From Balanoglossus misakiensis (Eukaryota; Hemichordata), in the NCBI GenBank assembly GCA_040954595.2, contig CM082588.2, forward strand, positions 5,518,001-5,582,000: a stretch of DNA of 64,000 nucleotides, in the 5' to 3' direction. A program made the position numbers and the translations under genes. Below the pieces are notes generated by a model. That model had not been told where the DNA came from. It ran no database searches and worked only from the letters and a program-made list of their open reading frames with translations. Positions 36,566 through 49,206 of this stretch are shown here, piece by piece; the stretch's first letter is position 1, and the number at the start of each line of letters is the position of its first letter.

Positions 36566-39500
36566 CATTATAGTGTCAGGCTTATCATTGCTTCTGTAAT
36601 AACTAATATAAAAACATAATGTCACTTTATAAGGCTGAATGACTGTCTGCATTTAGAAAAGTTATTAGCTTACTCCAATTTCCGGAATGATGATAAAATT
36701 GCTCTGTAATTTCACCACAGTCTAATAAATTCACATGTATGCAAAATGACTAAACTACAGTCACGTTTCAATCCCATGCATCACAACTCATGGACGTTTA
36801 TTTTTCAGTTTTGCTTTAGCTACACTGTAGCCTTCAAGCCATTGCCAATTGGTTAGATTGGGTTGTAATAGCACTAGTAAGCCTGCTGTCTCGGCAGATT
36901 TGCAAAAAGCGTTTGACTACTTTAATAGACACGATGACTGACAAATGATGGGAAGTCTCAAGAGACAGGACAGAAACAATTTACAACAAGACTGACAATG
37001 TCAAAAGCCCAGGAGAGGGCCTGACTTCATTGAGAAAACTCAATTAACTGAAGTCTGGACGGACGGCTCAAAAGGAGACGAAATTACGATTAAATTGTCT
37101 GCATTCGAGGGGTCAGCGAAATTGAGTTAACTCTGCAAAAACATGCAATAACTCCCTAATTGCTGATATGAAAGGTTGTTTTGTACGGAATTCCCAAAGT
37201 TCCACGCATTTCAAAAGTTCAGTGAATGTGGTCGGCGATAAGCAAGATGTCGTGACATCCATGCTGGGTTATATACAGAGTGAAAATGCAGATCTTTGCA
37301 TCGTTTTAAGCGCATTAAAGTTGCCTCTTTTGTGAAACATGCTTGTAGTTACAAAAGCGAAGGAGTTCCTTTTTGTATGAAAAAATAGAGTGAATTAATT
37401 TAAGACTAGTTAATACACAAATCCTCAAGTGGTTTAACTGGCAGCTCAACTGAAACTTTTCGCACTTGCATGTGTTACACACAATGTTTAACAAAATTTA
37501 CAAACAAAGGTAAAAAAAACCCACACAACTTGAAGACTTCAAGATATCCCACATGCCGATATCTTAATGTGAATGATGATCAATTCTGAATAGTGTGAAT
37601 ATATACAGTAGCTTTTAGTCTATCATAAAATATGCAAGACCCATGAGGTCACTTCTCTTCCTCTCTAGGATTTATAGAGAGAATTGGACCAGTGGGACGA
37701 TGAAATATTCATGAAAATGGACAAATTTGCCTGATTAACCACAGAATCGTTTTGTCCACATTTGAACAATTACAACACGTTTATTAAGTCATGTTTATTG
37801 ACAATACCCCAATGGCCCTCATCCAGATCATCATCATTTTAAACTGACTGAAAAAAACAAGAAATTGTTATATTCGTTAATTATAGCCCCCAATGGCCTT
37901 TTTGATTGATTGGTGCATATATACATTTGATAAAGACCCCTCAGGGATGTACATGTTTACACCCACATTCTGTCGTGGATCAATTATCATTTTTATGACA
38001 AAAACAAGTTCTTTTTTTACATTAAAATACAACGCATTGGTGTGTTTATCCACAGGTTTACTGGGTACTGGTATATGTATGTAGTATTTATTTAGTGTTG
38101 GTGCAAATTTCCCCCACATCTGCAAAAAATAAATTTCCATCTAATATTGTGGCGATTTTTAATTTTAGGGTGGAATCCATATTTAAGAAACCCCACCTTT
38201 CAAACAAGCTTTTTTTATATCTACATTGTACAGCTGTTGAAGGGGATGGAATGAATACAGTAAACAAAACTAAACACTGCTTACACATCGAAAGATGTTT
38301 CAATAATAGAGTCCCTGGAAATTGGATCCTTCCTATGATATATGAAGGCCCCGTAGCCAACGGGCCGAGAACAGCGACCATCAATACAGACAGAGGATAT
38401 GCATCAATGGCTTTTTGTCATAAATAATTGAACACGTCATTGAGTTAGGATTCTCAGCTTCCAATCAATAATTTTAATATCATTTTTTTTCGTGTCGGTT
38501 ATATGAAAAATATGGTTCACAAACTTGGATAGCAAAAGTCATTTTGAATACTAACTCTGAAATTTGCTACACTGAAAATAATTACAATTCCACAAGCAAT
38601 ACATTTCCCAACTTTTAAACTTCCCTGACTATAACTGCAGTCATTAAAATGCATTGTTTTTTCATATTTGCTAAAAAATACACGATTTATCAGAGATGGG
38701 TTGATAATATCTGGACTTCATCATAATTGACTGTTTTATTGGCTTTGCAAGATAAAGAAATTCAATCGAAAAGTGTGAAAAGTCAGAAAATTCCAAGAGC
38801 ACAGGTCATGAAATTGGACAATCAACTGCTGTAATGCTAGTATACAGTCCATGAATGGCAAATTTAGTATTTCCTTTGAAAATGATGAAAAAGGAAAATC
38901 TGACATGATAACCACAAAATCTGCCAGCTGACAAAATTGACTGCCAGACACTCTGCGAGACAAATCCTAATTTGTTGGCCATTTAAAAAAAATGGCATGT
39001 CATTACCTGTTCAGGTTTGAAAATATATTCAAATCAAAATTAATACTGTGACAGTAATACTTGAAAATATAAATACATGTACTTGCTTTTCTAGAATCTG
39101 TCTCTCTGATGTGTATTCTAGACACTATGATTTCCCCTGTGGCCATTAAGAATTATAGGGTATAGGGTAGAAACCAGGTACATGTTGTATAGACAGTTAA
39201 ATTTTATGAAAGTCCATTAACAGCCATCATCATGTTTTACAGCACATTGGATCTCCAGGAATTGTCGCCCAGAATAAAGTACAAAAAATCATTGGATTTT
39301 ACCAACGGATGTAACAGCAGCAGTGTCACTAGGTAAGTTTGATCCTATGAAAATTATGTGCAATGCAGCGGCCATTTTGATATTATACTTAAAGAAGGAC
39401 TTATCATCACTAGGAAATCATATGTAATCTTATCTACATTGTATTACATGTGTGTATGAGAAAGTTGTCAACTTGCTATCAATTTCCCTTGAAAAAAAAT

Positions 39501-41652
39501 CACTAAGCTTTGGATAGATTACTTAAATTAATTATACATATAAATATGTCAGAAACTGAAATTAAGAAATAAAATTTGGTATGTTTTCGATATTATGACT
39601 GACAGCTATGTATTTTTTCCGTTTTGCAAAATCAACACCAAAGAGTTGAGGCTGTCAATATTTATTCATTATTCATCGTTACATGTGAAACATTTGCCCG
39701 GAGGGAAACGGCGTGTTGAAATTACAAATTTGTCCTAATTGATTCTCACCAGTCATAAAAGGATTACGTTTGCTCGATATTTTACTTCAAGCATTAACAT
39801 TTCATGGGTAAATGTGTCGTGTGTAAGGATCTCTTTCTGCGCTTTGATAGAGACACACAAGTCGAACTCCGAGATGTGATCAATATATGCCTGCTCACAA
39901 TTTGTGTACAGTTCAGTTTAATCATCGGTAGGTAATCAAATTATACACGGCTGATGGCATTTTAAATAAAGTTATTGCTGGCACGCACACCTTTGCTGCA
40001 CTAGTACACCTAAATCATCTCACATTACTGTCAGGTATATTGCACTTTCGCTGCCAGAATGTTGAGAAGTAGTAGTTTTCACATTTGTTTAATGAATATT
40101 TCATCAAAATAATTGAGAATTTATTGTAGGTAAAAACTGGTTACAGATTTGAAATAGCAGACTCTCTCTGAAGATGAGTTGACAACTATAGTCCTTGCAG
40201 ACCAATAGGAATTCAAGAGCGGCAAAGAACAATAAATTTTGGGGTGAATTGAATGATAAAACTATTGTAAAAAAAAATATAGATGGAGTTGAGTGTCCCT
40301 GATGTTGGTGTTTTGCTTACGTGCTACACAAATTGTGATGTGGCAGTGCAGCATTTGGAATTCTGGACATGGAAGGAAATAATGGTGTGTGGCGGACGAA
40401 AATGAGCTTTTAAGTACAGGAAACCATCTCTGAGGGGCTGCCACTGAAATCCATTTTAATCGTTTCCACTCCGCTAAAAGTCGGCACTTAATACAGAGAC
40501 AATCGTTTCCTACAGGAAGTCGATATCAGCTGACAGTATGTGCAGCAATTACATGTGTGGCATTTTTAGCACCGGATCTGGCAACTCAATAGTGTTCTGA
40601 TTGCTTTCGCATCATATGCAATCACACGGAGCAATAAACGATCAGAGATGCATATGACTGGCATTCTTAATCAGGTATGTCACACATTTGTCTGGGTATA
40701 GTGTGCAAACTTCCCTAGCTGAATGGCAGCTTAAAGGCCGGCTAAGCCAGTTACAGATTAAGGACATATGACAGCAACTCAGCGAGGGCTGGTTCATCAA
40801 CATGTTGAGGTGTTATTCCAAAGTCAGAGAGACGACATTTGAGGGTGTTTAAAATTAAAGGAATTTGAGACACCAGTGGATTTGATTGATGATATTGCAG
40901 ATGACTGTCATTACTACCAAAGATCATACCATACATTGGTATGAGTACTTTTGTCGCTGATCATACACATATAACTGAACTGTTTCCTTAAGCTTTATAA
41001 TTTTGACGGGGATCTAAATCCACTGTTTGGTGAATTCAAATATTTTATCGATTCAAAATATGTTAAAAGTGGCAGCTATTGGGGCTTTAAGACTTTGAGT
41101 CATTCACTGAGATCTCTACACTGAGCGGTATCATTACCTAATGCATTTAGAAGCATTATGCATCTGAGAACTTTTCTATACTGCGGTGTATTTTACTTTC
41201 TTGATTCTCCTGAGTATCTGACAAAGCTGGGTTCATCAAGGTTATCCGGATCTATTCACTTTTCTCCCCATTTCCATTTGTTTGGGATAAAAAAACAATC
41301 CCGTTAATGGAAGCGAGATACACGCAGATGAGCCGAATGGAAATGTTATCCGATGATGCGGTAGACACGAGTGAAAAGTTCGCAGAATCCTACATTAATC
41401 CGCACAGCTGAATACTATGACAGTGTCTTCCGCCGATAACCCTTGTTATACTCATCATTCCTGACGATGTTGTAGGATACATGCATGCCCCACAGTATCA
41501 CAGGGATGACATAAATTCACAGTACCACGAACATCACATGTTTCTAGTAGATTTGTTTTGATGGATTGCATGTTAATACTGATTGCTTTGATATACCGTA
41601 CAGCATGTACTGAGATGCAAATGTCACAATTGACTCTTGCCATCCCAGCTAC

Positions 41653-41748
41653 ATTAACCCTTTCACCACCATGGTTCAGTCCAAACCCATAGTTTTCTAT
41701 GGTAAGGTTGGACCTCTAAAGAGAGAACTTAGGGGTGAAAGGGTTAAA
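41653..41748. mobile_element. MITE-like element with TTAACCCTTTCACC termini
   Basis: The element starts TTAACCCTTTCACC and ends GGTGAAAGGGTTAA, a perfect 14-bp terminal inverted repeat spanning about 95 bp. The interior also has partial dyads (CCAAACC / GGTTGG; CATAG / CTATG). It has no coding capacity. A similar end, TTAACCCTTTCAACC, occurs near 53249 in gene-free DNA. A TTAA-type target duplication is possible. Confidence 0.7.
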
Positions 41749-42118
41749 GCACAGTCCCTCCGAAATAGCCATGCATACCCAAAACATCGACAGATTATTT
41801 TCTAGCTCTCATCCATTTGTCAAACTGTCTTTCATTGCATGTCACTCTCTAATCTCTGCCTCACTCCAGTCTGTCTCTATCACCGCCTATTTTCCCACTT
41901 TAAGTAGCGCAGCTTAAAGGGAGAGTAGATAACGTCATTCAATGACTGCCAGACAGTCATGTTTTTTCTCTCAGTAAAATGGTGTTCCTGTTGCCAGATC
42001 AATGAGGAATCAAGACGTGGGAACGAGTGATAAGACAGGCAGCAATGGGCCTCGGTGTGGCAATAAAAGCACATGGTACAAAATGGCAAAGCCATGCGCA
42101 ATTGGAAAAACAGCAGTG

Positions 42119-42217
42119 GCCCTTTAAAGGTATACAGTCACCTATAATTTATATATATGGCTTAAATGGTGAGTGTTCTATAGAACATATTATGGTGACC
42201 AGTGTGCCTTTAAAGCC
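42119..42217. mobile_element. MITE-like element with CTTTAAAGG termini
   Basis: Imperfect terminal inverted repeats of about 21 bp run from CTTTAAAGGTATACAGTCAC to GTGACCAGTGTGCCTTTAAAG. The total is about 99 bp with an AT-rich centre. No open frame is present. It lies 370 bp from the TTAACCC element and has unrelated ends. Confidence 0.6.
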
Positions 42218-45200
42218 CATATGACGTGCCACTGACTCAACAAACTCACTGGTGACTCAAGAAAATGTTCACACTACATGCAAAGGTATAGGGCTGAAAT
42301 TTTTAGAAATCCTCAAATTGACTTAAACTTTAAAAAATTATTTTTGTTTAGGGTTCATTGGTGGTGACAATCTTTTTTGTGTGGCCACCAACTGAAAATC
42401 TGTGATTGAACAAAATCTCCATATTCCATGATAACCGTGAGTAAATTTGAATAGGCGACTGTATACGTATACTACCGACATAATTATCAAACAACACCTG
42501 GAACTATTCACTTTGCTGGAATGTGTGTAAACAGCACGATTTGGATCACAGGCAGAGCAGCAGTGCACCTGTGCCTGTGTCAATAAAATGTGCAAGCCTT
42601 GTACTTTTGATTAGGTTTTCCACTTTGTAATTATTTCATGCCGAGTTTCATTTGATTAACAACACTCTGCGGAACACCAGAATTGGTTGTAATTTTTTGT
42701 AATTTCCCCCGACGCCATCAATAAAACATGACACATGGTGACTTCCTGGAACGGAGACCAATGAACTCTGAGTGCGTATCCCGGCAACCACACAACAATA
42801 AAATGCTGCCGGTCGGTCGCAACCAAAATCATGTCAGACATTATCAACCAGAATTCAAACGAAAATGAAAGGAACTTTATACAGCTGAGAAATTAATTAA
42901 TTTCTAAGGGATTTATAAAGGAGCTATGCATCACAGACAATGAAATACACCATCCAAGGCTCCAGGCTTCATATTTTCATTTTTATTTCTCTTTATATTA
43001 ATAAAATACGAACTAAGAGTATGTGACGCGATAGAAAATTTGCACAGATACAGTGCAATGTCCCTTTAAACCGTTCAGATGAAACTTATACTCCAGGTCA
43101 GAAAGTTCTATCTTCCCGCTTCCAAGCAGGTTTGATTATATCGCTTCCGATGTCCTGATTAATTTTATCAAACGGATCTGGAGTAAGTCAACCTCTGCCT
43201 GAGGCCAAAAACATCTGCATTTCTGGTTGCAAAGTACATTTATCGACCAGAAGTCCTTTTACAATAATTAATCATATCTTCCATTATTATATCCTGTCAA
43301 CACATAAAACTAGGGCTTTGAATTTGCATGTATGAAATATTCTCAAAGTAATCCGTTTATGACATTTATTTATTTCATGCTTGGTTGTTCTGGCATAGAA
43401 TTACTTATCAATACAAAACGAAAATGCACCAGTGTACCGTAGAAAATGAGGGGATCAATATGGACGATCATGTTTCATTGAGAATAATTGCTTTACTTGC
43501 TCATATTCATAACGTTGCCCACTTATGTACACAAATGCCATTGGCTTACATCAGCTGCTTGTATTACTGCCACGGTAAGTTCAGCTAACTAGGAATCTTT
43601 TAAATTAAAGGCTTCCCAAGTTTTATTTTGAAATAAGAGAAACACAAATTAAATTTAAAGTTTCTACTGTCCTCTAAAACCTATATACTAATGTCTTCAA
43701 ATTAAATCATTAAAATGGATCATTCAAATATAAAATTGCATTTTGTAAAATATTTTGAAACAGAAAATGTTTTAGGTTAAATGAATAACCAGAATCAGAA
43801 GGAATGGATTCTGCTTAAGAAATAAATGTAGAACTGGTACTTTTACAGGTGGAAACGTTATACCTTATCACTAGCACACAATTCATAATTCACCTGGTAT
43901 AGAAATGTCTTGTGCAACTGATACCTGCCGACTGGGAAACAACAAAGACATGTTGAAATATATACCACTGAGAAATCAACACTGCTCTACAACAAGTCTT
44001 TGGGAAACAGCCACTAACATCAAAGACTCCATTATACCTGGGAACTTGAGACAGCCACACAGGATTAATGTAGAACAGAATGGGTTCACTTGTATAATGC
44101 CTGGAGTGTTACTGAAAGATTCATGTACAGTACATTGATGCACCACAAACCATTAGGGAAGTACCACTTGATTTCTCGGGGGTGGGGGTGGGGTGAAGGA
44201 GGATTTTTCGGAGGGAAAAAATTGACAGATGGTGCCAAGGATAATAATTGCTTCTGCAATGCCTTGAAGAAAAAGGTGGACTTGAATTCGAATAACAAAA
44301 TTGCTGTAACAGTGGGTGAAAAAATAATTGCTGACATACATAACACCCCCCCCCCACAAATCAAATGGTTCTCCCCTTATTTGTAGTACACATGTCGGTC
44401 TTCATAGGGGACTTCATGCTTTTATGAGTTTGCATCTAGCAGCTTTGCTGACAATGTTTTGAGAAACCCTACATCTTCAGAGCAGACATAAATCCAAAAT
44501 TTACTAAAAATTTCACCATTTTACCGCCAGAATAAAGCCAAGCACACAATAAACTACGAAGTTTGATTTTTGAAAAAGAAATTACATGAGATATTCCCAG
44601 TCTGATTCAGAGGAAGCCTTTATATTATGATTAAAAATTAAGTGTTGACAAAAATGGCTGAGATACAAAGAAGAAATAATAGATAGGTGAACACAGATAA
44701 TCTTTAGGCTGGTGCCACTACAATGATGAGATAGTAGGTTACCATCGGTAACCCTTAGATCAGTCTGTGTGCTTTTGGATGTACAGTATGGAGAGTTCTA
44801 CATTATCTGCAGCCTATATATATTTCATTATACACACGAATTATTGACAAAGTGCTGATACAAAAGACAAGGAAATTCATCAAAATCGATTCACCGTAAT
44901 CAGAGTGAGTAGAGGGAGATTCCATTGATGCAAGCACAAAAAATCAATGATTTGAATTGTGAACAACGCATCATGATAATCCAATTGAACGGGAAATGGG
45001 TTTTCAATTCTGATCTATAATAAAATGTTTAGGATTGATCTCTTCAAACTGCAAGTCAAATAATCACTTACGATGTCTCAGATCCCTTCATCTGCCTTGT
45101 TTTTTTCTGTGTTTTAATTGCTGTTTTGATACTGTGCATTATAATTGAAATCCAATAAAATTCATTAAATTTTGCAAACTGTACAAACAGAAATCATGAA

Positions 45201-45299
45201 AATGACAATGACTTTTGATTGTCATGATTATTATAAGACAATGTGCTGTTCCATGTCACTTTGATGCACCACGACAGATACATTTCCTTCATTTCGTCG

Positions 45300-45352
45300 A
45301 TCTCTCTCTCTTCTCCCCCCCCCCCCTTCTCTCTTTCTCTCTCTGTTTCTCC
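45300..45352. repeat. Polypyrimidine tract
   Basis: The plus strand runs CTCTCTCTCTTCTC, a C13-type homopolymer, then TTCTCTCTTTCTCTCTCTG. This near-pure C/T strand has some mirror symmetry, a context able to adopt triplex DNA. Confidence 0.75.
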
Positions 45353-47223
45353 AGTCAAAAGTGGCATGATGATTATAATCATAGATCAAATCACATTGAC
45401 AAGCAATCCGTGATAACTTTATGGGTGGGAATAAGAGCTCCACGTACGTGTACACGCAGCCAACAGTCCCGTCAACTTGCCTACAGCAAAATGTGAGGTC
45501 ATGCAGATTTTATAATATGCTACATTCCCCATCTAACTGTGGTATCCGATGATAGGCTGGACTTTTTTCTCTTGCTCATGGTATCATTGCTTGATGTCTC
45601 ATCAGAGACTTTTAATAGTTTATTCGCTGCGACATTCCTACATTCATTGATTAGAAACAGGACGAGGCTGTACTTGTATTCGCAATCTGGTTGTGTGACT
45701 TATGTTAGCAGGGTGTCAAATGGGCAGTAACAATAGACAGGCATTTGGAATATGCAGTTCCCTAATAACCCACAAAACCTTGTGGACATACTCACTCAGA
45801 CCACCAGATTGCATATGGCCATATGGCCGTGTTTCCTAGCTCACATGTACACCTCTGCACTGAAAAATAGGAAACGACTAAAACTCTTACTCTTAGTCAG
45901 AATTATTGAAGCGGCGTCGAACCACGTACGACGATCACAGTTCCAGACATTTGATGACAGGGTATCCATAGAGCCTTAGAGGTCAAAAGGTCACAAAGTC
46001 AACTCAGATGGCCAGACTGTCTGTAAATAAAAAGGGGTAAATACTTTCTGAAGCACACTGCAGTGCACACATGTACAAATGTTCACTTTGAACGTCATTT
46101 TCTTTGTCAGGATTTGCCGCAACTGGTGACCCTCACTTGCACTAAACTTTTCTAAAAACAATAGACATCATTACCATAACAATCGCATGTAGTGTTATGC
46201 AAATCAGCCACTATTGTCAAAAGTTCCTGAAGTGAGACTTTGCACTTTTTTTCACAAAAGTTCTTGGTCATTTAAATGTTAATTTTTTGAAATACCAAAA
46301 GCTAATCATTTCTTTTCACATCGTCAAAATTATAAAAAAACACGACAGTAAAAGATAGTTGCCCTTTAACTATAATTACGCTACAGAAAATACACAAAAA
46401 CGGCATTTTTCCTGCACACATACCAAAACAGTGTGAAGTTGTCCTCACAGACATCTGCCCAGACATTGACCAAATTCCTAATGGATTAAACACATCCTCT
46501 ATAGAGTGAGTCTACTTGCTCAAATCATCAATCATCAGTTAAAGTACTTTCCGTTTTCCTCTCATCAAATAATACTTCAGGAAAGAGTCTTTATTCATGA
46601 GCGCGACCACCACTTCGTTTTGGCTCGGCAGAACCCTGAAAGACATTATTGAAAGTTGTATTTCTGACTCAGCTAGCATCCTCTGGGGTGAGAGACCACA
46701 ATGCCTATTTATGCAGAATTGCAAACAGAAAGGTGGTTTTTCTCTTAGTCTTATCAAAGGATGTCTTTCAACCAAGCTCTCAAGTCTAGGATTTGCAAGC
46801 ACCCAGGGCAGGGACTATCACCGGACAAAAGCTTGCCAAGATGGTTTTTTGCATATCAAAGCATTCTGCAGTCATAGAGATGTGTATACTCCAATTGAAT
46901 TACAGCTAACATTACTCACTATACATTAGCTGAGCTACGATTAATTATGGATGCAGGCACGCATGGTTACACTAACTCTGCAAACAATCAACCCCTCTCT
47001 GTCAATATAGACTGTGTTAATACCACGCCCAAACTGAATATATTTCCCATCCTCTCACTTGTGTTAATACACTATTTTCCACTCATTACAAGATCTAGCC
47101 AGACTTGGTTAATTCATTATGGTTAATTACCGTAGCAACGGGTTGCTATACCAAAGTACTACAAGCCAAGCTTTGTATGAAACTGGAACTGGCAGATAGT
47201 TTAACAGAAACTTGTGACTTCTG

Positions 47224-47348
47224 TGGGTTTTTTAATGATGGGCCAGGTGTTTTTATTCTTGCGTGTCACATGAGAACATCCTCCAATATAAACTGCCAAG
47301 CCACGCGAGATCTCGCGGGATCTCATGGAATTCTGAAAATGGTCTATT
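47224..47348. repeat. Interspersed repeat, copy 2
   Basis: Same element as 2145-2262, sharing GGCCAGGTG, a TCTTG-GTGTCAC segment, AACATCCTCC and the core GCCACGCGAGATCT. The two copies are 45 kb apart and in the same orientation. Confidence 0.45.
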
Positions 47349-47960
47349 GTGACGCATCTTAATACTGAAAGCTTTTACAAGTGAATATACACAGAATGAA
47401 CAAATATTGAAGCTCACAGACTTGCATGGGTGCATAGCTTTTTATTTAAGACGGTCAATTAAAATTCACTTAAAAATAAAATCCCCAACAAACTTGAATC
47501 AAATAACTTTATGAAAAATTCAAACTGCAATTCTTTTCAAATGCAATTCAAAAAACCTCGACATTAATTTTCAGTTCCTATGGCAACAATGAATATATCT
47601 GAGTTCAGCTTTTAAAATCCTGTCTGCCATAGACATAAAGACGGGCAAGCAATTTCAGCTCGCTTCACAATTAACCTGTTGACATAAAGGCGGGTTCATC
47701 CACAGGCAGTGACATCAGACTGCCATTTTCCGAAGAAGAAAAAAAAATACATCTCTCAATTTTCATTTTCATAATCTTATACTTAATGGCTTGTGCTAAT
47801 GCAGGCCTACCACAGTTCAGTGAGTGGCATTACTGGAAATGGCTGTCATTGGTTTTTTAGAGCACATACTCTTAATGAAACATGGTAACATTCAAAAAGA
47901 TCATTGTTGCGTATCCACCCAATAGTAATATTTAAAAAAAATCAAAACTAGATATTAATT

Positions 47961-48200
47961 TTTGAAGGTTACTTTGGGCATATACAAATTGTTATGAAAA
48001 TTGTATTCAAATTTGGAGGTTACTTTTGAGGATTTTCAAATTGTTATGAAAATTGTATTCAAATTTGGAGGTTACTTTTGAGGATTTTCAAATTGTTATG
48101 AAAATTGTATTCAAATTTGGAGGTTACTTTTGAGGATTTTCAAATTGCTATGAAAATTGTATTCACATTTGGAGGTCACTTTGGGCATAAATCAAAATTG
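47961..48200. repeat. 52-bp tandem repeat, about 4.5 units
   Basis: The units read TTGGAGGTTACTTTTGAGGA, TTTTCAAATTGTTATGAAAA, TTGTATTCAAAT. The central units are nearly identical, while the outer ones (with TTTGGGCATA instead of TTTGAGGATT) are diverged, as expected if the array grew from the middle. Confidence 0.9.
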
Positions 48201-49206
48201 CTTTAAAATGGGACAATCCAATAAATAGACAAACCTAACTAAATGAAATGATGCTTTTACATACATTCTCTTTCATTTAAATATTATGACATAATATAAA
48301 TTGCAAACTGAGATCATTTAAAATTGAACTTTTAAGCAAATACTTAAAATCACATTTCTATTTCCCAACTCTCGACGAGCATTACTTCACCTGATCGCAC
48401 GTGTAGCCTAAAAATAAAGTCGCAGCTGACCAGCCATGTGTGATCCATTGAAAGCAAAGAATGGCGCCTTTATTTTAGAGTACAACATGTTTTCAGGCAA
48501 TGAAGACCTACTCTTTTGTATTTCGTCACATCTTGGATTGTATCAGTCTGCCATATGCCAGTTCATATAATACTTTTCTATAGAAATACATGTATATGTA
48601 TGCTTGTTTCATAGAATATGTTTCAGTCACATCTGTCGACAGTGGCAATTGTTTTCTATTCTAATGTACTTTGCATTTTATGTGTTTCGACGATGATGAT
48701 GCAAGAGCTGTTTGTTTTTTGGTAAATTTCCAGAATTGTTGTGCAACGTCACTCTCACACACCGACAACCTCAGGTCACTAATACCAGTATAGTAAAATA
48801 CATCAATACATGAACATACATCATCCAAATTTACGCTTGGGATTGAAAGTAAGGAAAATCTCAGAGCTGGACTACCAGTGGTTTTACAGATATATTCATA
48901 CATATATGAAAGAAAATATTGGTAATATTGAGAAATAAACTGACAATATTAAAGAAAAACAAAACAAAACAAATGAAAATATAATATTGAGCAAAAAGCT
49001 GACATATATAAAATAAAACAAAACTGAGTAAATTAAAAGAGTAAATATGCTGATGAAAAAAAAATTACAACTGCAGTTTTAACATATAAAAAAGTTGCCA
49101 GGTTTTAAATTATTTTTGCAAATTCACTATATATTTCCACAAGTACAGGGAGGGAAGTTGATAGACAGAGTTGGATAAATAAATAAATATTTACCCAGGT
49201 TTGCAT

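Larger units (their letters stand above)
32991..41652. other. Gene-free AT-rich region
   Basis: No coding exon chain or known protein motif was found on either strand. Contents worth naming are the 95-bp duplication (33123-33290), a perfect hairpin (34012-34047), a cluster of CCAAT boxes (about 34074-34240) and a possible retroelement tail (about 36495-36565). Several stretches between 39 and 41.5 kb look non-repetitive and could be regulatory, but this cannot be judged without a comparison. Confidence 0.5.
41749..49206. other. Gene-free region downstream of the TPBG-like gene
   Basis: No coding exons were recognised. The region contains a second MITE-like element (42119-42217), a polypyrimidine tract (45300-45352), the second copy of an interspersed repeat (47224-47348), a 52-bp tandem repeat (47961-48200) and a mononucleotide C-run near 44346. 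The 3' untranslated region of the TPBG-like gene should lie at the right end. Confidence 0.5.

Noticed and set aside
44178-44215. G-rich run suggesting a G-quadruplex
   Set aside because: Only three closely spaced runs of four or more G are present; the fourth is over 15 bases away, so it is not a canonical quadruplex.
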